From: Cheiracanthium punctorium
Taxonomy: Eukaryota > Arthropoda > Arachnida > Araneae > Cheiracanthiidae
DNA length: 64,000 nt
Reading direction: 5' to 3'
NCBI GenBank assembly: GCA_038373885.1
Contig: JAWZYV010013146.1
Coordinates: forward strand, 62,001 to 126,000
Below are positions 34,660 through 46,964 of the stretch, piece by piece. A program made the position numbers and the translations under genes. How positions within the stretch are numbered: position 1 is the first letter of the stretch; each line of letters begins with the position of its first letter. The notes under the pieces are model-generated. The model saw nothing but the letters and a program-made list of their open reading frames with translations, had not been told where the DNA came from and ran no database searches.

Positions 34660-35100
34660 TACAGCGTACCATCCCTTTAAAGGCGTTCCTTTTGAAAAGC
34701 GAACGTCGACAAAGAAATTTTGAACAGCTTAAAAATAAACAATGATATTAAACACTCGAAAAAATTAAAAATATTTCTTCACCCAATGCACTGTGGACTA
34801 ATACTAATACAACTGTATGTCTCATGCAACTTTCAGAAACATTCATAAGCACGAAAATGGCCTCCAGAAATGGGCTGAGTAGTTGTCTGTTCTAGGAAAT
34901 ATTGCGAAATTCCGTATGTCTAGCATTTTATCCCGAGTTTTTCGTAATTCTTATAGGTTCATTGTTTGTAACAGTTCACAGCACAACTTATAAAGAGACA
35001 TTCTAAATTTTTCCGAGTCCCTAGCGCAATAAAAATCTTTAAAAACCTGTTGAAAAGTTGCATGATTTCCAAAAAGAACAGCCTTAAAATTTCTTGTCTG
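34660..35100 (+). repeat. Dispersed repeat, copy 1
   Basis: It matches 59505-59935 on the opposite strand over about 430 bp with many substitutions. Shared blocks include CTTTTGAAAAGCGA, CTTCACCCA, TGTCTCATGCAACTTT, GGAAATATTGC and TATAGGTTCA. No reading frame is conserved. The family is unknown to me. Confidence 0.7.
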
Positions 35101-35615
35101 ATCCATACCTGTTTCTTTGTTTGTGTCATTATTACGTTTGTTTGTGTCATTTATTAAATTTCACTAAATTTAGAGATTTTCGAATGAAGACTATATTAAG
35201 TTGATTTTTCATTTTTTTGTGCATAGCCTTCATAAGAAGTGCGACCAAATAAAGTGTGGTAACCCAAGATCGTCTGTGGTTAAACCTAGTTTGCTTTGCT
35301 GCAAGAATTGCGTGGGGTGGTTTTATTTTAGCTAGCATTTTTTTGTAACAAGAGCTTATTGAGGAAAGAATGTTACAAACGCCATTTTTACTGAACATCT
35401 TTTGTTCTAAAGGAGAGCTTGCCAACTCCTCAAAGGTCATGCATTACTCTTGCTTATCTGCTATTCAGTTAGTGCTAACAGAGGTCTTAATTACAGACTT
35501 TTTGAGATAGTTAATTGTGTAACTTTATGAAACTTAAAAAAAATTTTTTGCTGTTTAAAAATATTACCGCGTTTTGAGATTTTTTTTTATTTCGATAAAA
35601 AGTTCAAAGACTTAC
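35101..35615. other. Intron DNA without recognised features
   Basis: Non-coding as far as I can see. A 97-codon minus-strand frame at 35147-35440 has no recognisable motif. Confidence 0.4.
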
Positions 35616-35619
35616 TTAA

Positions 35620-36232
35620 CCCTTTAAGCGCAAGCATTTTTACGTTAATATAGACGATCAACTGGATAAACTTCCCAGCGCAGAAAAAGCCGCTGTGTAG
35701 CCGTTACCGTCGAATTAACTACCACAAAACATGTCGGTCGATCGAATCGCCCATCTGGCCCCACAGAGCTAAAGATGTTTTCCGACACATTTGGCTGTGG
35801 ACCATTTAACCCTATGTTTTTGCAGTAAAAGCGCTCGGTGGTTTTTCACTTCGCACCGCGCGTCGGCTGTGCCGGCACAGCCAGCTGTCGTCAAAAAAGG
35901 GTCTCTAGATCTGTGGCACGCGATGAACGTTTCGATCGTCCGCCATCTTTCTAGTAGTTAAGTCGAGCGATGGCAACGGCTGCCCTTTTGTCAGCATTGG
36001 GCAATCTATCCAGCTGTTCTCGCATTCTTCCATTTTTCAGCAGATTTCAGTACCATTAAAAATAATCGTAAAATTTTTAACGGGAAATGACGTGCTAAAA
36101 AGTAAAGGATTCTCGTGGAGCTATGTCACCCGCAACTATTTTTATAGAAATCAAATCTATTCTTCGGGACTGGCAACAGGGAAAACGTCAGAGTTTGGTG
36201 TTCCCAGAGCGGGAAGACTGCGCGTTAAAGGG
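35620..36232 (-). mobile_element. TTAA-flanked MITE family 1, copy 3 (full length)
   Basis: It starts CCCTTTAAGCGCAAG, ends CTGCGCGTTAAAGGG, and is flanked by TTAA at 35616-35619 and 36233-36236. At 613 bp it is the longest copy. Inside are GGTCTCTAGATCTGTGGCAC, CGCCATCTT and the GTTCCCAGAGCGGGA block shared with the others. Both ends and both target copies are kept, so it best defines the family. Confidence 0.85.
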
Positions 36233-36236
36233 TTAA

Positions 36237-38220
36237 AGAGTTACTGAGCAAAGGATGTACCTTAATTTTACTTCAAAAATTTGGATTTCATAAATTTTGA
36301 TTTCAAAATGCTGAAAAACTTTGCTAATATGTTATACGTACAATACCAAAGTTTTAGGTGACATTAAAATGATGAGAGGAGAGTAAGGTAACAACTTTTT
36401 GAAATTCATTTCCTAACATAACATAGTAAAGTGAAAATTCTTAGTTTTTTTTTTCCCAAAATCAATTATTAATGCTATTTTATAGGTGCTACGGAAAATT
36501 TTCTAGCAGTGCTAAAATAAAGAAATAAATAAACTGTACACCGATTTTGTTCTTCCTCTTATACCACATTGCAAAATATTTAATTTTTTTAATAGGCGAA
36601 ACATTTTATGGTATTAGCAATGAGTTGAAAGTTTTGCAAACAGTATTTAAAATTTGTTCACTTAAATGCATTCATTTTCAAAGTTTCTTCCAATAAGGAA
36701 ATTGTCCTCTAACTACTTCCAAAAATAACTTAAAAAAGGAACAACTTCATTACTATCTCTTGAAGGACGCGTGTAAGGTCGAAAAAGTAAAGAAAAGCTT
36801 ACTACATTCAGTTTATGAATCCTGATGGCAAAGGAAAAGCATGGATTTCAGTATAATGTTATCGGGTTGGTTTAGCTTTCATGTTATATAACTGTAACGC
36901 TAGTTTTTCAAGGATAAGTTATAAAAGCATACTTAAAATTCAATAAACTGTGCTTGAAGAATGTAAGTGTGTTTAGTTAAATACTTGAGAATAACGAGCT
37001 ATTACACAAGGAGAATTTTATACAGACAGTTTCTTTCTTCCTCGTTTTTATTTTTCTTTATTAAATTGTGTTTGCTTATTACTTTTTTAAAAGTAGCATT
37101 GCTATTTTCTGCTTTATTTTATCAATGCTTTTGAAGCTTATAGGGGCTAAAACAACAAAAGAATGTTATATTTATATTATAGCCGATGATATTTTTTTCG
37201 GCTTTCAACTTTCCATCATACTGTATCAGAGGTCATTACCTGCAGGCCGATCAATGATATGTAGGTCAAGGGCAAAGCGTCTTTTGGTCGGTAGTGACGC
37301 GCCGACCATGGCCAGCGCCTGTGTGCGAAAGAAATGAAGCGCTCCTCAGGGTTTATTACCTGCCCACTTACCTACCACCCTCCCCCCCTCAAAAAGAAAA
37401 TGGAGTTTAAAAATTTTTTCCAACCACACCAAAAGAACACTTTATTTTTGATACTGTTTGATCGTAAAAAGCGTAATATTATTTGTTAGATACTAGAAAA
37501 GTAAATTTTTAACCAAATAATGAACTAAATTACCTACTTTTTCAACAAACATATTTAATTCGCAGCAGGGCTCGAAATAAGTCTTGGCGACTACTAAAAA
37601 TGCGGAGAAAGTAGTCCAAATAGCCTTGATGTTCAACAGCTTTCGTGGCAAGTTTAGCTTTCGGGTATTTAAAACTGTAGATACTGAATGAGCTACGATA
37701 ACTAATCAACCAATTCAAAAAGTTATAAAATTTTTAATATTCTCATTTGTAGGAACGTTTTTTCCAAAATACTTTGCCAATGAGAGGGCTGGTTCTTTAT
37801 TACGTCATCCGTAAACATTGATGATTTACATAGTTGTTTATTTTTCCGAAAGTTTAGAAAATTCGATATACTGCCCCTCATACGACTATCCATTGGTAGT
37901 CACTTGAGTTCGGCTGTTCGTAAGCGGAAACGGCGATGACAACCGCTGCTCTTTCATTTCATAGGTAATGTTTAATCACTACAGCATAGTAAGTATAAAG
38001 AAATATTGGGTTAATTCAAATGAAAGTAAATTATTGAAACATTCCCAATTTTAACTTCCACCGTCAAAGATTGAATTTTAATAAAAGGTGCTGACAGTTT
38101 TACCACAGACTTAAGAATGCGTTACAGTTTTCCTAGCATAAGGGGCGCCTGTGTGCACCGCACACATTGCACACTTGGGCGGCGCGGTCCTGTCGGTAAT
38201 GAGGGGTTAGAAAAACCTTT
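36237..38220. other. Intron DNA without a gene
   Basis: AT-rich with a few GC-richer islands (about 37235-37345 and 38145-38200, the latter with GCACCGCACACATTGCACAC). I cannot assign these. Short frames here show no domain. Confidence 0.45.
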
Positions 38221-38224
38221 TTAA

Positions 38225-38565
38225 CCCTTTAACGCACAGTGATTCCGCTCTGGGATCACCCAACTCCGACGTTTTGACTGTTGCCAGTCACGAAGAATAG
38301 ATTGGATTTCTATAAAAATAGTTGCGGGTAACATAGCTCCACGAGAATCCTTTACTTTTTAGCATGTCATTTCCAGTAAAAAAATTGTCAAGATTCTTTT
38401 TAACAGCACTGACATCTTCTGAAAAATGGAAGGATGCGAGAACAGCTGGATATATTGCCCAATGCTGAAAAAAGGGCAGCCGTTGCCATCTTGCTGGTAG
38501 TTAAGTCGAGCGTTGGCAACGGATGCCCTTTTTTCAGTATTGGGAAAGGGTTGCGCCTCAAAGGG
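38225..38565 (+). mobile_element. TTAA-flanked MITE family 1, copy 4
   Basis: TTAA (38221-38224) then CCCTTTAACGCACAGTG; the right end TTGCGCCTCAAAGGG is followed by TCAA, a mutated TTAA. At 341 bp it lacks much of the centre present in copy 3. Confidence 0.85.
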
Positions 38566-38569
38566 TCAA

Positions 38570-39764
38570 CTGGATAGTTTAGGCTGCAAAGTTCCCCTTA
38601 ATACGCATGTAGCCAATAAGAACTGCCGAATGTGACGTGAGAGAAATCATTATCCTTCTGTGACCTTCCCACCTTCCCGGTATCTGTCACTTAAAACCCC
38701 ACTTCAAGCCCTGAATATCAGACGTGCCCTTGAGTCTCGTGTCCTGGGTACTACATGCAAAATACAGGGCAAAATATTAAGTTCTGACCATTATAATCAT
38801 ATCAACATAGTGATTCAGCTGTATATAGGGCCACAAAATTTGAAAAGTTTCAAGGGCAGAAAAATGTTATAGACAAGTCAGGCTCTGCCTTGCTGTGAAC
38901 CAGCATTTGCATGAGAGAACAAAATTTACAATATCAACATTACAGATTCTTTTCTGTTATAAAACTAAAGAGTATCCTTAATTACTTTTAAAGTTTGAAT
39001 GTAGCACGTAGAAAACTTTTTACTTAATTACAGTTGCTTTTAAGCAAATTTATTTTTTATTATATTGTTAAAATTGCCTGAACCAAGTAGTGTGCGCATG
39101 ACTTTTCATGTGAGCAGGTCATACTGATAAAAAATAAATAATTAATTAACTTGTTTGCTCCCATTGTTCAAAGACGCAAAGGATAGAATTTCCTTCTGTA
39201 CTCCTAGTTGATTCCCAGCTTTAGTCTTACAGCGTTACTCTTCCTTAACGCTGTCTTACAACGGAGCATACCAAAAGCAATACCAGGAAACAACGCTGGT
39301 GCAGAAGAAAGGGTACGTCTTTGCGTCTTTGCAACTATTTGCGTAGCGTGCCCGATTATTTTTTCTGGGGACGGGGACATATATCATATTTAAGAATAAG
39401 AACAGTGGATTTTTTTTTCAACGTTTGGGAAAACTTTTCAGAATGCATTGTTTTGTAGATCAATTATGTGTGTGGGGGCACTTGTACCTCTGTGCCCCCA
39501 GAGGTTACGCAGAAAGTTTGCAACGATGGGTATGAACAGGTTACGCCTGGATTTAATGAAATGATGCCTGATGTGAAGTGCAAACAACTTTGTTCTTTTG
39601 TCGTTTTTCTAGAAGATTAGAGGGTTAAATGAATATTTTATTTTATTGATGTTCAAAAAAAAAAAAAAATTGCTGCATCGTGCATTGCCGAAATTCACTG
39701 AAATATGGAATGATAACGATGATGAATATGGAGAATTTCTCACTTTCCGGTTTTGTTTTTTCAG
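38570..39764 (+). other. End of intron 1
   Basis: No gene is seen. A 9-bp hairpin (TGGGGGCAC with GTGCCCCCA) lies at 39473-39500. A stretch at 39149-39195 resembles 55298-55345 (AACTTGTTTGCTC and AAGACGCAAA). The intron ends in the tract TTTTGTTTTTTCAG at 39751-39764. Confidence 0.5.
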
Positions 39765-39960
39765 CTCTAAAATTCAGAGCCAATTGGACGAGGTGAGCCG
39801 ATGGATGTCTGAGGCCGAGTCTAAGATAAAGAACGAAGTCGTGACCTCCAGGAACAAGCTACAGACCGAGCTGGCTGAGGTTGCTATGGTCGTGGACGAT
39901 ACCGCCAAGTACAACGAAGAACTGCACAACTCTATCAGGAAGCAAGCGAAGCAACTTTCG
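39765..39960 (+). CDS. Muscle coiled-coil (paramyosin-related) protein, rod exon
   Basis: An internal exon of 196 bp. Its first base completes the Cys codon begun at 18367-18368, and its last codon TCG abuts GTAAGC, so the next exon is phase 0. The 65 full codons are an alpha-helical coiled coil without proline (SEAESKIKNEV, LQTELAEVAMVVDD, NEELHNSIRKQAKQL). The order resembles paramyosin and myosin-tail rods, where an xEAExxxK start is followed by ELAELExxVDxxxxxN and a KKQxxQL stretch. Coding GC is clearly above background. The polypyrimidine acceptor is excellent. The open frame seen before 39765 is intron read-through. Earlier rod exons in intron 1 cannot be ruled out, but none is seen and phases match without them. 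Confidence 0.85.
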
Positions 39961-40289
39961 GTAAGCAGATGGCTTTCAGATTTCGGTGTAATTTTGTCTT
40001 ACAAACATTCAATTGTAAATAAATTGAAAAGGTGGTTCAAATGACCAAATAATTTATTCTCGTAAAAGTTAATATTATATTTTTTCCTTGGGGCGGGGGA
40101 AGAAAATTTGCAGGCTAGACGGGTCTTGTTTGTTCATTTATAGAGAGTTTTTCTCGGGATATTTGACTGAAGTCTCGAAGTAGTCTTGTGCCTTGATATT
40201 TTCTTTTGACAATTATTTAATTCCAAATAAAAGCCATTAACATTCACAGAACAAAACAACAGAAGTACAAACACACGAGAAGAAGAAAA

Positions 40290-40565
40290 TGATAACCATG
40301 CGTTATCAGCACTCGAACTCCAGACCCCACCGCTCGTGGGCTGTTGTCGGATTCATTTGCGCAGGACCTCTTGGCCACAGGTTGGATTAAAGGGGGGGGG
40401 CGTAGGGGCGACCGCCCCCCCCGAGAAAAAAGAAATTAATGTAAAAAATCCTACTTTACTTCCATAAAATGGATGTATATGTCAATCTTATAACTAACTG
40501 CCCCCCCCCGACAAACTTTCAATAATCCGCCACTGTCTTGGCCACAGGTCCCCCACATGAGTCTT
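40290..40565 (-). mobile_element. tRNA-derived SINE split by a hAT MITE
   Basis: On the minus strand a tRNA-like head (GTGGCCAAGAGGTCC as A box, GGAGTTCGAGTGC as B box) runs from about 40555 to 40295. It is interrupted by the element at 40378-40535. Without the insert, A and B boxes have normal tRNA-like spacing. It is a SINE or tRNA pseudogene and not a working tRNA. Confidence 0.6.
40378..40535. mobile_element. hAT-type MITE, 158 bp
   Basis: The ends CAGGTTGGATTAAAGG and, inverted, CAGTGGCGGATTATTG pair partly. TCTTGGCCA stands immediately on both sides (40369-40377 and 40536-40544), a 9-bp repeat covering an 8-bp target duplication. Runs of G and C fill the interior. Confidence 0.75.
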
Positions 40566-41096
40566 TTGATAAAGTGATTGCTCCAGAGATTGAAAAATAT
40601 TAGGCTGTCTTCCCACAATCTGTAATATAAGCTTTTATAAACGATAAATATCTGTGGCTTGTATTTACAAGGGAAAAAAATACTTTGAACGCAGAACTGC
40701 GTTGCAAAACTTTCAAAAGTGAGGTCCATTTAAAAATATCGTGTATGTTTTAAATGATATCATTGAATTATATTATTAATAATGTGGCAAGAAAAGATAG
40801 CTACATTAAAATGCAACCACATTCAAAGATTTAATAAATGAAACCGCATATAGGATGTATACTCCCAAATTTTTTAATATTGTACTGTTCGTGAATAAGT
40901 GGATGTGAAAACAAAATTCAAGCTGACGTATCATTTGTTCTCCACTCTAGCATTTGAATAATTGTTTCAAACCCCTTAGCTTCAAATCGTCCCCAAATAT
41001 TGTAAATTTCTCCAAATTTTTATGATCATGATAATTGCTTTAATAGTCGAAACATTGTTTTTTTCCCTTACTTTTAATATGAATAATTTAAAAATA

Positions 41097-41803
41097 CAAG
41101 GTGCGTCTGAAAATTTCGGGGAATAGTGTCATATTTTTAAAACTGCCCTTTTTAGGATGTTGTGATCACTCACACATACTGAAAGATATGGTAACTAACA
41201 CCCCCTAGCGCCCAAATGACGGCAATTAAATGGAAATGCGTGCTATCATCAATTTGATACAGTCAATGTAAAAAGGCATGTCATTGCGAAATAGAGCGAA
41301 GTCTGAATATCAAGTTGTGCTACAAATTATTCGAAACGGCGACGGAGACACATAAATGATAATGACAGTGTATGGTGTGGAATCAGCGAGTAAAAGTGTG
41401 TTTTTCAGTGCTTTTAACGCTTTAGAGACAGAAAGCAAACTGACGAAGGCGTCTGGAGTCAATTCTTTTACATCCTTCGTATTATTCAGATCTAGAACCG
41501 GAAGACTCCTTGTTCCCCCCCCCCTCCCCACTCTCCCACTGCCCACAAAGAGCTCTTGAAAGTCCTACGCTTTCCTTGACAACATATGGCAACGACAACA
41601 GATCCAAGAACATGTGGCAACGGTACTTGGAGCGATTCCACGAAAAGCATTTTCTGACAGTTTCCAGCAGCTATACAACTGATGTCAAAAGTGCGTCGGA
41701 GCTAATGCTGATAATTTTTGAAAAGCAGCAAACATATTTTACTTGTAACTCTCGTTTCATTTATTTTATTACACCATTCATCGAATTTTTCGGACACAGC
41801 TTG
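41097..41803 (+). mobile_element. Degenerate mariner-type element, 707 bp
   Basis: CAAGGTGCGTCTGAAAATTT and, inverted, CAAGCTGTGTCCGAAAAATT form the ends, with TA on both sides (41095-41096, 41804-41805). Inside, split frames recall the start of a mariner transposase (TATETHK, then MTVYG in another frame, and an RSRTGR piece). Frameshifts and deletions leave no functional gene. Confidence 0.75.
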
Positions 41804-42016
41804 TATTTATTTTTACATTTTCAAGAATGACATGTTTGTGTAGTTTCTTTGTTAGTCCAAATAATCATTAAAGTCACTTAAGAGATTATTTTTAAGCTGA
41901 TTTTTTCGCTACTACATTATTAAAGAAATGAAACTTTTTATACACCTTAATATCCTTCGAAAAAACACTCAAAATACTGGTGTTAAAATAAATAAAAATT
42001 TTGTGAAAAAAACACA

Positions 42017-42157
42017 CATAAAATGTGTCTTATAACACGATACGATCGTTTCGACCGAAAATTCTTTTGGTCTTCATCAGGCGAAGGGCCTTGACTGATG
42101 AAGACCGAAAGAATTTTGGTTGAAACGATCGTATCGTGTTATAAGTAACATTTATGT
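42017..42157. mobile_element. Foldback MITE with 60-bp arms
   Basis: The arms 42017-42080 and 42095-42157 are complementary over more than 55 positions (TTATAACACGATACGATCG, then GGTCTTCATCAG). They are separated by a 14-nt loop. No target duplication is evident. Confidence 0.8.
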
Positions 42158-42159
42158 TT

Positions 42160-42696
42160 TTTTTTTTTTAACATTTATTTATTTTATTAATACGTATCCT
42201 TGTTTTTGTAGGATTAGAAAGTGAATGCAATACATACATATCAACAATTAAATTTCATTGACCTTATCAAACATTAGTAACTGATTATTTAAAACTGTGA
42301 ATTTTAGGTTAATAAAGGTTTACCAACAGTTTTCTTAAATTATGAAATATACGGACGTATTATGAATGTTTTTCTAGTTATGAATGTTTGTCCAGTTATA
42401 AGTTTTTCTTTTTGTATTTATTAACTTAAATGATTTATCAAGTTGTTTATTCTCAAAATTTTCTATGTATTTGGCTTAGATAAATTATTTTCTTAGTCAT
42501 CCCCATAAAAGATTTTAATAACTAGTCGACTCATCCGAAAGGCTATACAGTCTTTTCGACATACTGTGACGAACGACACTTGACTTTAATCCTATACACA
42601 CTAAATATTACAAAAGCTTTTGCGAAAATTCAATTTTTTTACAATGCAAGCCTTTAATAGAAGTTCCAATTAAGCATCTCATTGTTTCCGTTCCAG
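42160..42696 (+). other. Intron 2, last part
   Basis: AT-rich and featureless, ending in the acceptor TTTCCGTTCCAG (42685-42696). Confidence 0.6.
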
Positions 42697-42825
42697 ACGC
42701 TGAGCCATCAGTACGAAGATATCAACAGGAACATCAGCGATGTTCTCGACACTCTCGACAGATCGAAAGCACGATGTCAGACATTGCAGTCTGAAGTTAG
42801 CTCAATGAAATCTTCTCTTGAAATG
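42697..42825 (+). CDS. Muscle coiled-coil (paramyosin-related) protein, second rod exon
   Basis: An exon of 129 bp (43 codons), phase 0 at both ends, between TTCCAG and GTAAGT. It continues the heptad pattern (LSHQYEDINRNISDVLDTLD, then SEVSSMKSSLEM). That stretch lines up with the part of paramyosin rods reading LxxxLEDxxRxxxxVLD, followed by ALxxELEE. The spacing from the previous exon is 2.7 kb and includes a mariner relic and a foldback MITE. Two possible last exons, at 44238 and 53261, are both phase 0 and both start with GTG. The rod visible in this window is about 115 residues, far shorter than paramyosin (about 870 residues). Either this is a short relative or isoform, or further rod exons exist that I did not recognise. 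Confidence 0.85.
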
Positions 42826-44237
42826 GTAAGTGTGAACTTCATATTCTAGCAAACAGCAGGGAAAAACATCAGGAGCAAGATAAGTGGGAAGATATCAGCT
42901 TCTTTCAATTTTTTTTTAATCGCATAAAAACTGCTACTTTAATGATTCGTACGTACAGAGCAAATACTACTCTGAGCAAACACAGGCCTATTCGATTGTT
43001 ACTAGGTTTTTTAGAGAGTGATTTTTCAGGGAAGTTGCAATATTGCAGAAAGTTTTGCGCATTTTCCTGTTAGAAGTTTGCTGCGTTTAGGAACATTTTG
43101 TTTATTGTTGAAAAAAAATCTAAGAGGTTTATTGTTTTGTGTATTAGGGAGAAGGTAAAAGTGAAGTACTTTTAAGTTAAAAAAATCCAGAACGAATTTT
43201 TTCAAGAGGTATGGTGAAGTACACGGAGCGCTTTTCTTGCCTTTAAATTATCATGGACCATTAAAAAAGTCATAAAAAATGAATGGGTAATTAAAAATTA
43301 AATACAATCATTGTTACTTTGCGACGTATTCTTCATAAAGATCTAGACATTAGGCATGTCGGTAGACCAGCTTTCGGATCTCCTAGTTTTAGGTTCCTCT
43401 CTGATCCGGAAGCATTTGGCTTCTTAGCGGATTCAGAAGCTTAAGGAAGAGATGAAAATCCCTCTATAATCGGCGTAAAAATGATTAAAATCGACTTTAA
43501 TCTCTTACAAAATGATAATTTATAAATCTTAGGAATATTTTTATAGGATTTCATTGTTACTGAGTTTTAGAAAATTTGGTTTCATTGAGATCCATAAGAC
43601 TGCATTTTTACAAATTCAACAGCAACTAATCATAATCATTAAAAAAATTAAGTAATCGTAGGCACAACTAACATAAATTTTTTAAATATATTTTAACAAC
43701 TACGCAATCATCCGATTTTTTAAGTCAATGACCAGATGACACCAATGACAACGTTTCGAGTCATTTCACATCACCATTGTTTTGAATCTTCTCATGTGAC
43801 AAATAAATATGACCAGCACTTTCTTGCATGATGTGTTATTCAAAGCTAAATTGTATGTCTGATACTTAGTTTATCATCTATAGATTTTTTAAAAATTCCG
43901 CTGGTCGTAATTACCCCCCCCTGACCCTATTATCTTAAAGTATAATTTATTTTTTAGATATATTTTGATGCAAAGTAACATATATAATAATTGTTAAATT
44001 TAATACTTTAGCATTTTTAAGCAAGTTATTATCTGGCAAATGTATCATTTCGTGAATAAAGCATAATTTATCATGCAAATTAGAAAGTCACGCCTGTAAG
44101 CATTTAAATAAGTTATCTTACTGAAGTCTACCTGAAAACTTTAAATGACATGGATTATTTAAAGATATGATTAACAAATATTCTCAACATTCAAAGAATG
44201 TTCTTTTTTCCCATTTAATTTATGTTTTATTTTTCAG
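42826..44237 (+). other. Intron 3
   Basis: Opens with GTAAGT and ends in TTTATTTTTCAG. AT-rich; no further coiled-coil exon or repeat is visible. A C-run lies at 43914-43921. Confidence 0.55.
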
Positions 44238-44258
44238 GTGACTAAGACGGTTTACTAA
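44238..44258 (+). CDS. Muscle coiled-coil protein, candidate last exon a
   Basis: After the acceptor TTTTTCAG the frame reads V-T-K-T-V-Y-stop, giving the C-terminus LEMVTKTVY. The short coding part makes this hard to prove, but the acceptor is strong and the phase correct. Candidate poly(A) signals follow: AATAAA at about 44318 and 44386, and ATGAATAAAA at about 45238. The competing exon at 53261 would give a different tail. Confidence 0.55.
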   Translation: MTKTVY

Positions 44259-46960
44259 GGAGCAAAAAGAAAAATTTATTTGCCGCTTCTACTTAATAAG
44301 TGAAGTAAGATTTAAGTTAATAAATTCGATTCTATGTTGCACTTTTATAAATGATGTTGAGAAAAAAAATGGCTTTTTCTCCAGAAAATAAATTTTCTAA
44401 TGCAGTTAAAACTAATTAGTGAAATATTATAATATCAAATCAATTTTAAACACAAAGTTCTCGCTTGTAAAATTTAAAACTAAAAGCTGACTCTTAATTC
44501 GTGTTGCACTGTAATTGTGAATTCATGTGAACTATAGTTTATTACATTCATAGGAAACCAATGCACGATACAAAAGTAGACAGCCTCGGTGTTTTTTTTT
44601 CTTTTTTAACAGCGTTCAATAATATTTTAGAGTCATTACTATTCATGTTGTAAAAACTATATAATTTTCTAAAATTTCTAAGCTCTTCTTCTAATTAATA
44701 ACAATGTATTTTTTAAATAGGATAATATTAAGTAATTAAAAAGTAGCTTCTTATTGATGAAAAAAAAAGGTCAATTTTGTAAATTAGATTAAAAATAAAA
44801 GGAACTAAAAATAAATATAGCTATATTTTCCAAGTTTAAAACATTGATTCATTTTTTCCTAAAATATTGTAGAAGCATTACTTTTATTTTTCATAAAAAT
44901 ATAAGAACATTTACTTCACTTTTGTGACGACTTCAGTCATTTTATAGCCAGTATAAGATATTTTTAATTCTACTGTATAAAAAGACTGAGAAAAGTGGGC
45001 TAATTTTTGATGATGCAGATGATGAATTATTTTAAAAATAGTTCAAGAATTCAAAATTATCTCTTGGCTGTCTAGTTTCCTTTTCAATTGCCAACTTTTA
45101 CAGTGTGTAATAACCCGTATATCTCCAAGGTAAAGCTTCATAAATAGGTCATTAATGATATTTTTAGAAATCTGTAACCTGCTATAAAATATGATGAAGA
45201 TGGACGAGATATATATAGCTTTGTATATATTGTGACATGAATAAAAAACCGAAAACAGTTTTTTTTAAGGTATAGTTATCATTAGTGTGTTTTGTAGCAT
45301 TTGCTTTAACTTAGTTACCTGACAATCTCTAAAATATTTTTTTCACATTTTAGAAAATATTAGGAAATGAAGTCTTTGAAATATGTTGATATGTGTTCAT
45401 ATGTTCATATTTCAAAGATGTTTGATAATGAATATTGCGTATTCCTATTTGAATATTGTTTACACATTTAAAGGAAGTTTACCGATATGGTTTTTATTGC
45501 TTTTGGTCATTAAGTTATAACGATTCATTTAAAATTCTCTTGTATACCAATTTCCATTTTAAAGCTTTTATTCAGTACTTAAATTTAATTTCTTTATACT
45601 CCATTAACTTATAATGCCTCAGTTTAGCAATATATATCAATAAATCGAATTTCAAACAATTTTCTTTAGCTGAATGAATAAAATATTTTAACAGAAGCTA
45701 ATACTATACTACTAAATGTAATTGATTATCTGATATTTTTAGCTACTATGTATAGCCACTCATTAAAATGAATTTAGCTCGGAACAAATATGAGTTTATT
45801 AAGCGGCGAGTACTATAAATCTATTAATAGAGTCAGCAATATTGAAGGAGCAGTGCACTACCCACAAAATTTTTTTAAATTCTTTAAATACTTCGATACT
45901 GCTACCACAGACATTTCAGGCATTATAATTATTTAATCAAGACATTGATATTATTTTTATCTTTAATCCTAAAATTTAACCAAGGGAAAAGAAAAATAAG
46001 AAAGGAATAGAAAAACTGAAAAACTGAAAATTTGACTGTGGTCTGCAGATGTCTCGGGGAAATGCACATAAAATATGAGTCTTTTTGAATTTTTATAAAA
46101 TTGTATAAAATGATAGGCAATGTAAGACTTATAACAATCGGAAAGAAAGTTGGGTCTTCTCTCTCATCAAGACGAACTAAATCTGTCACCCTATCATTGT
46201 CAAGTGCAAAGGTAGTAATGGGAGGTTCGGGCCTCGTAACCTCAAATGGGTCGTCTGCCTAGTCTTCGTGAACCCGAACCTGTCCTGCTACCACAGGAAC
46301 TGATGTTAAAGATAGATATCCGATCCTGTGGTTAAGAAACTTGAGTCCAACTAACAAGTGTAATGGTACAATAGGACTATTAATAAAACAACTTGCGGGA
46401 TAACTTCATTGTAGCAGCTATTCTCAGTGGGCAACAGCCCAAAAGCTAACGCACATTCCGCGTATTTTCATGATTTTAGTGGATTTAACCATATCTTTTT
46501 AAACGCTTACAGTTTTCCAGAGTCCAGTGTGTTACAGCGAAAAGTGTCATTTGCCATCACAAAAAATAAGTCCCAGGGTCAAACATTCTCGCTGATGAGT
46601 ATTGAATTGAGAAGAAAATACTCTTCCCAGACAATTATGTAATGACTTATCTAGACCTTTAAGTGGCTGTGACATAAAATTCCATTCACTTAATTCCAGT
46701 TTTCACTGCAATGCAACCTATAAATTTATATTAGTATTTAAAACACACAGGTATCACAAAATACATGTTAATTTGAAAGCTAGTGTAGTAATACTAATAG
46801 CTTATTTTTTCTAACTACAAATCTTAATATTCATTTTTGTAATCTTAAAGGTGAATGAAAATTTTATCTACCCATTTCAAAGATCACAGATCTAGAGTGG
46901 AATCGCCCAAAAACTACATATCGGATGGTTATAATTAAAGTTACACTGTTTAGTAACTAT
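44259..46960 (+). other. Probable 3' UTR, then AT-rich DNA
   Basis: The first few hundred bases would be 3' UTR if exon a is used. No gene is seen further on. 46200-46300 is GC-richer with GGTTCGGG and CCCGAACC inverted pieces, possibly a decayed tRNA-like repeat. Confidence 0.4.
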
Positions 46961-46964
46961 ATAT

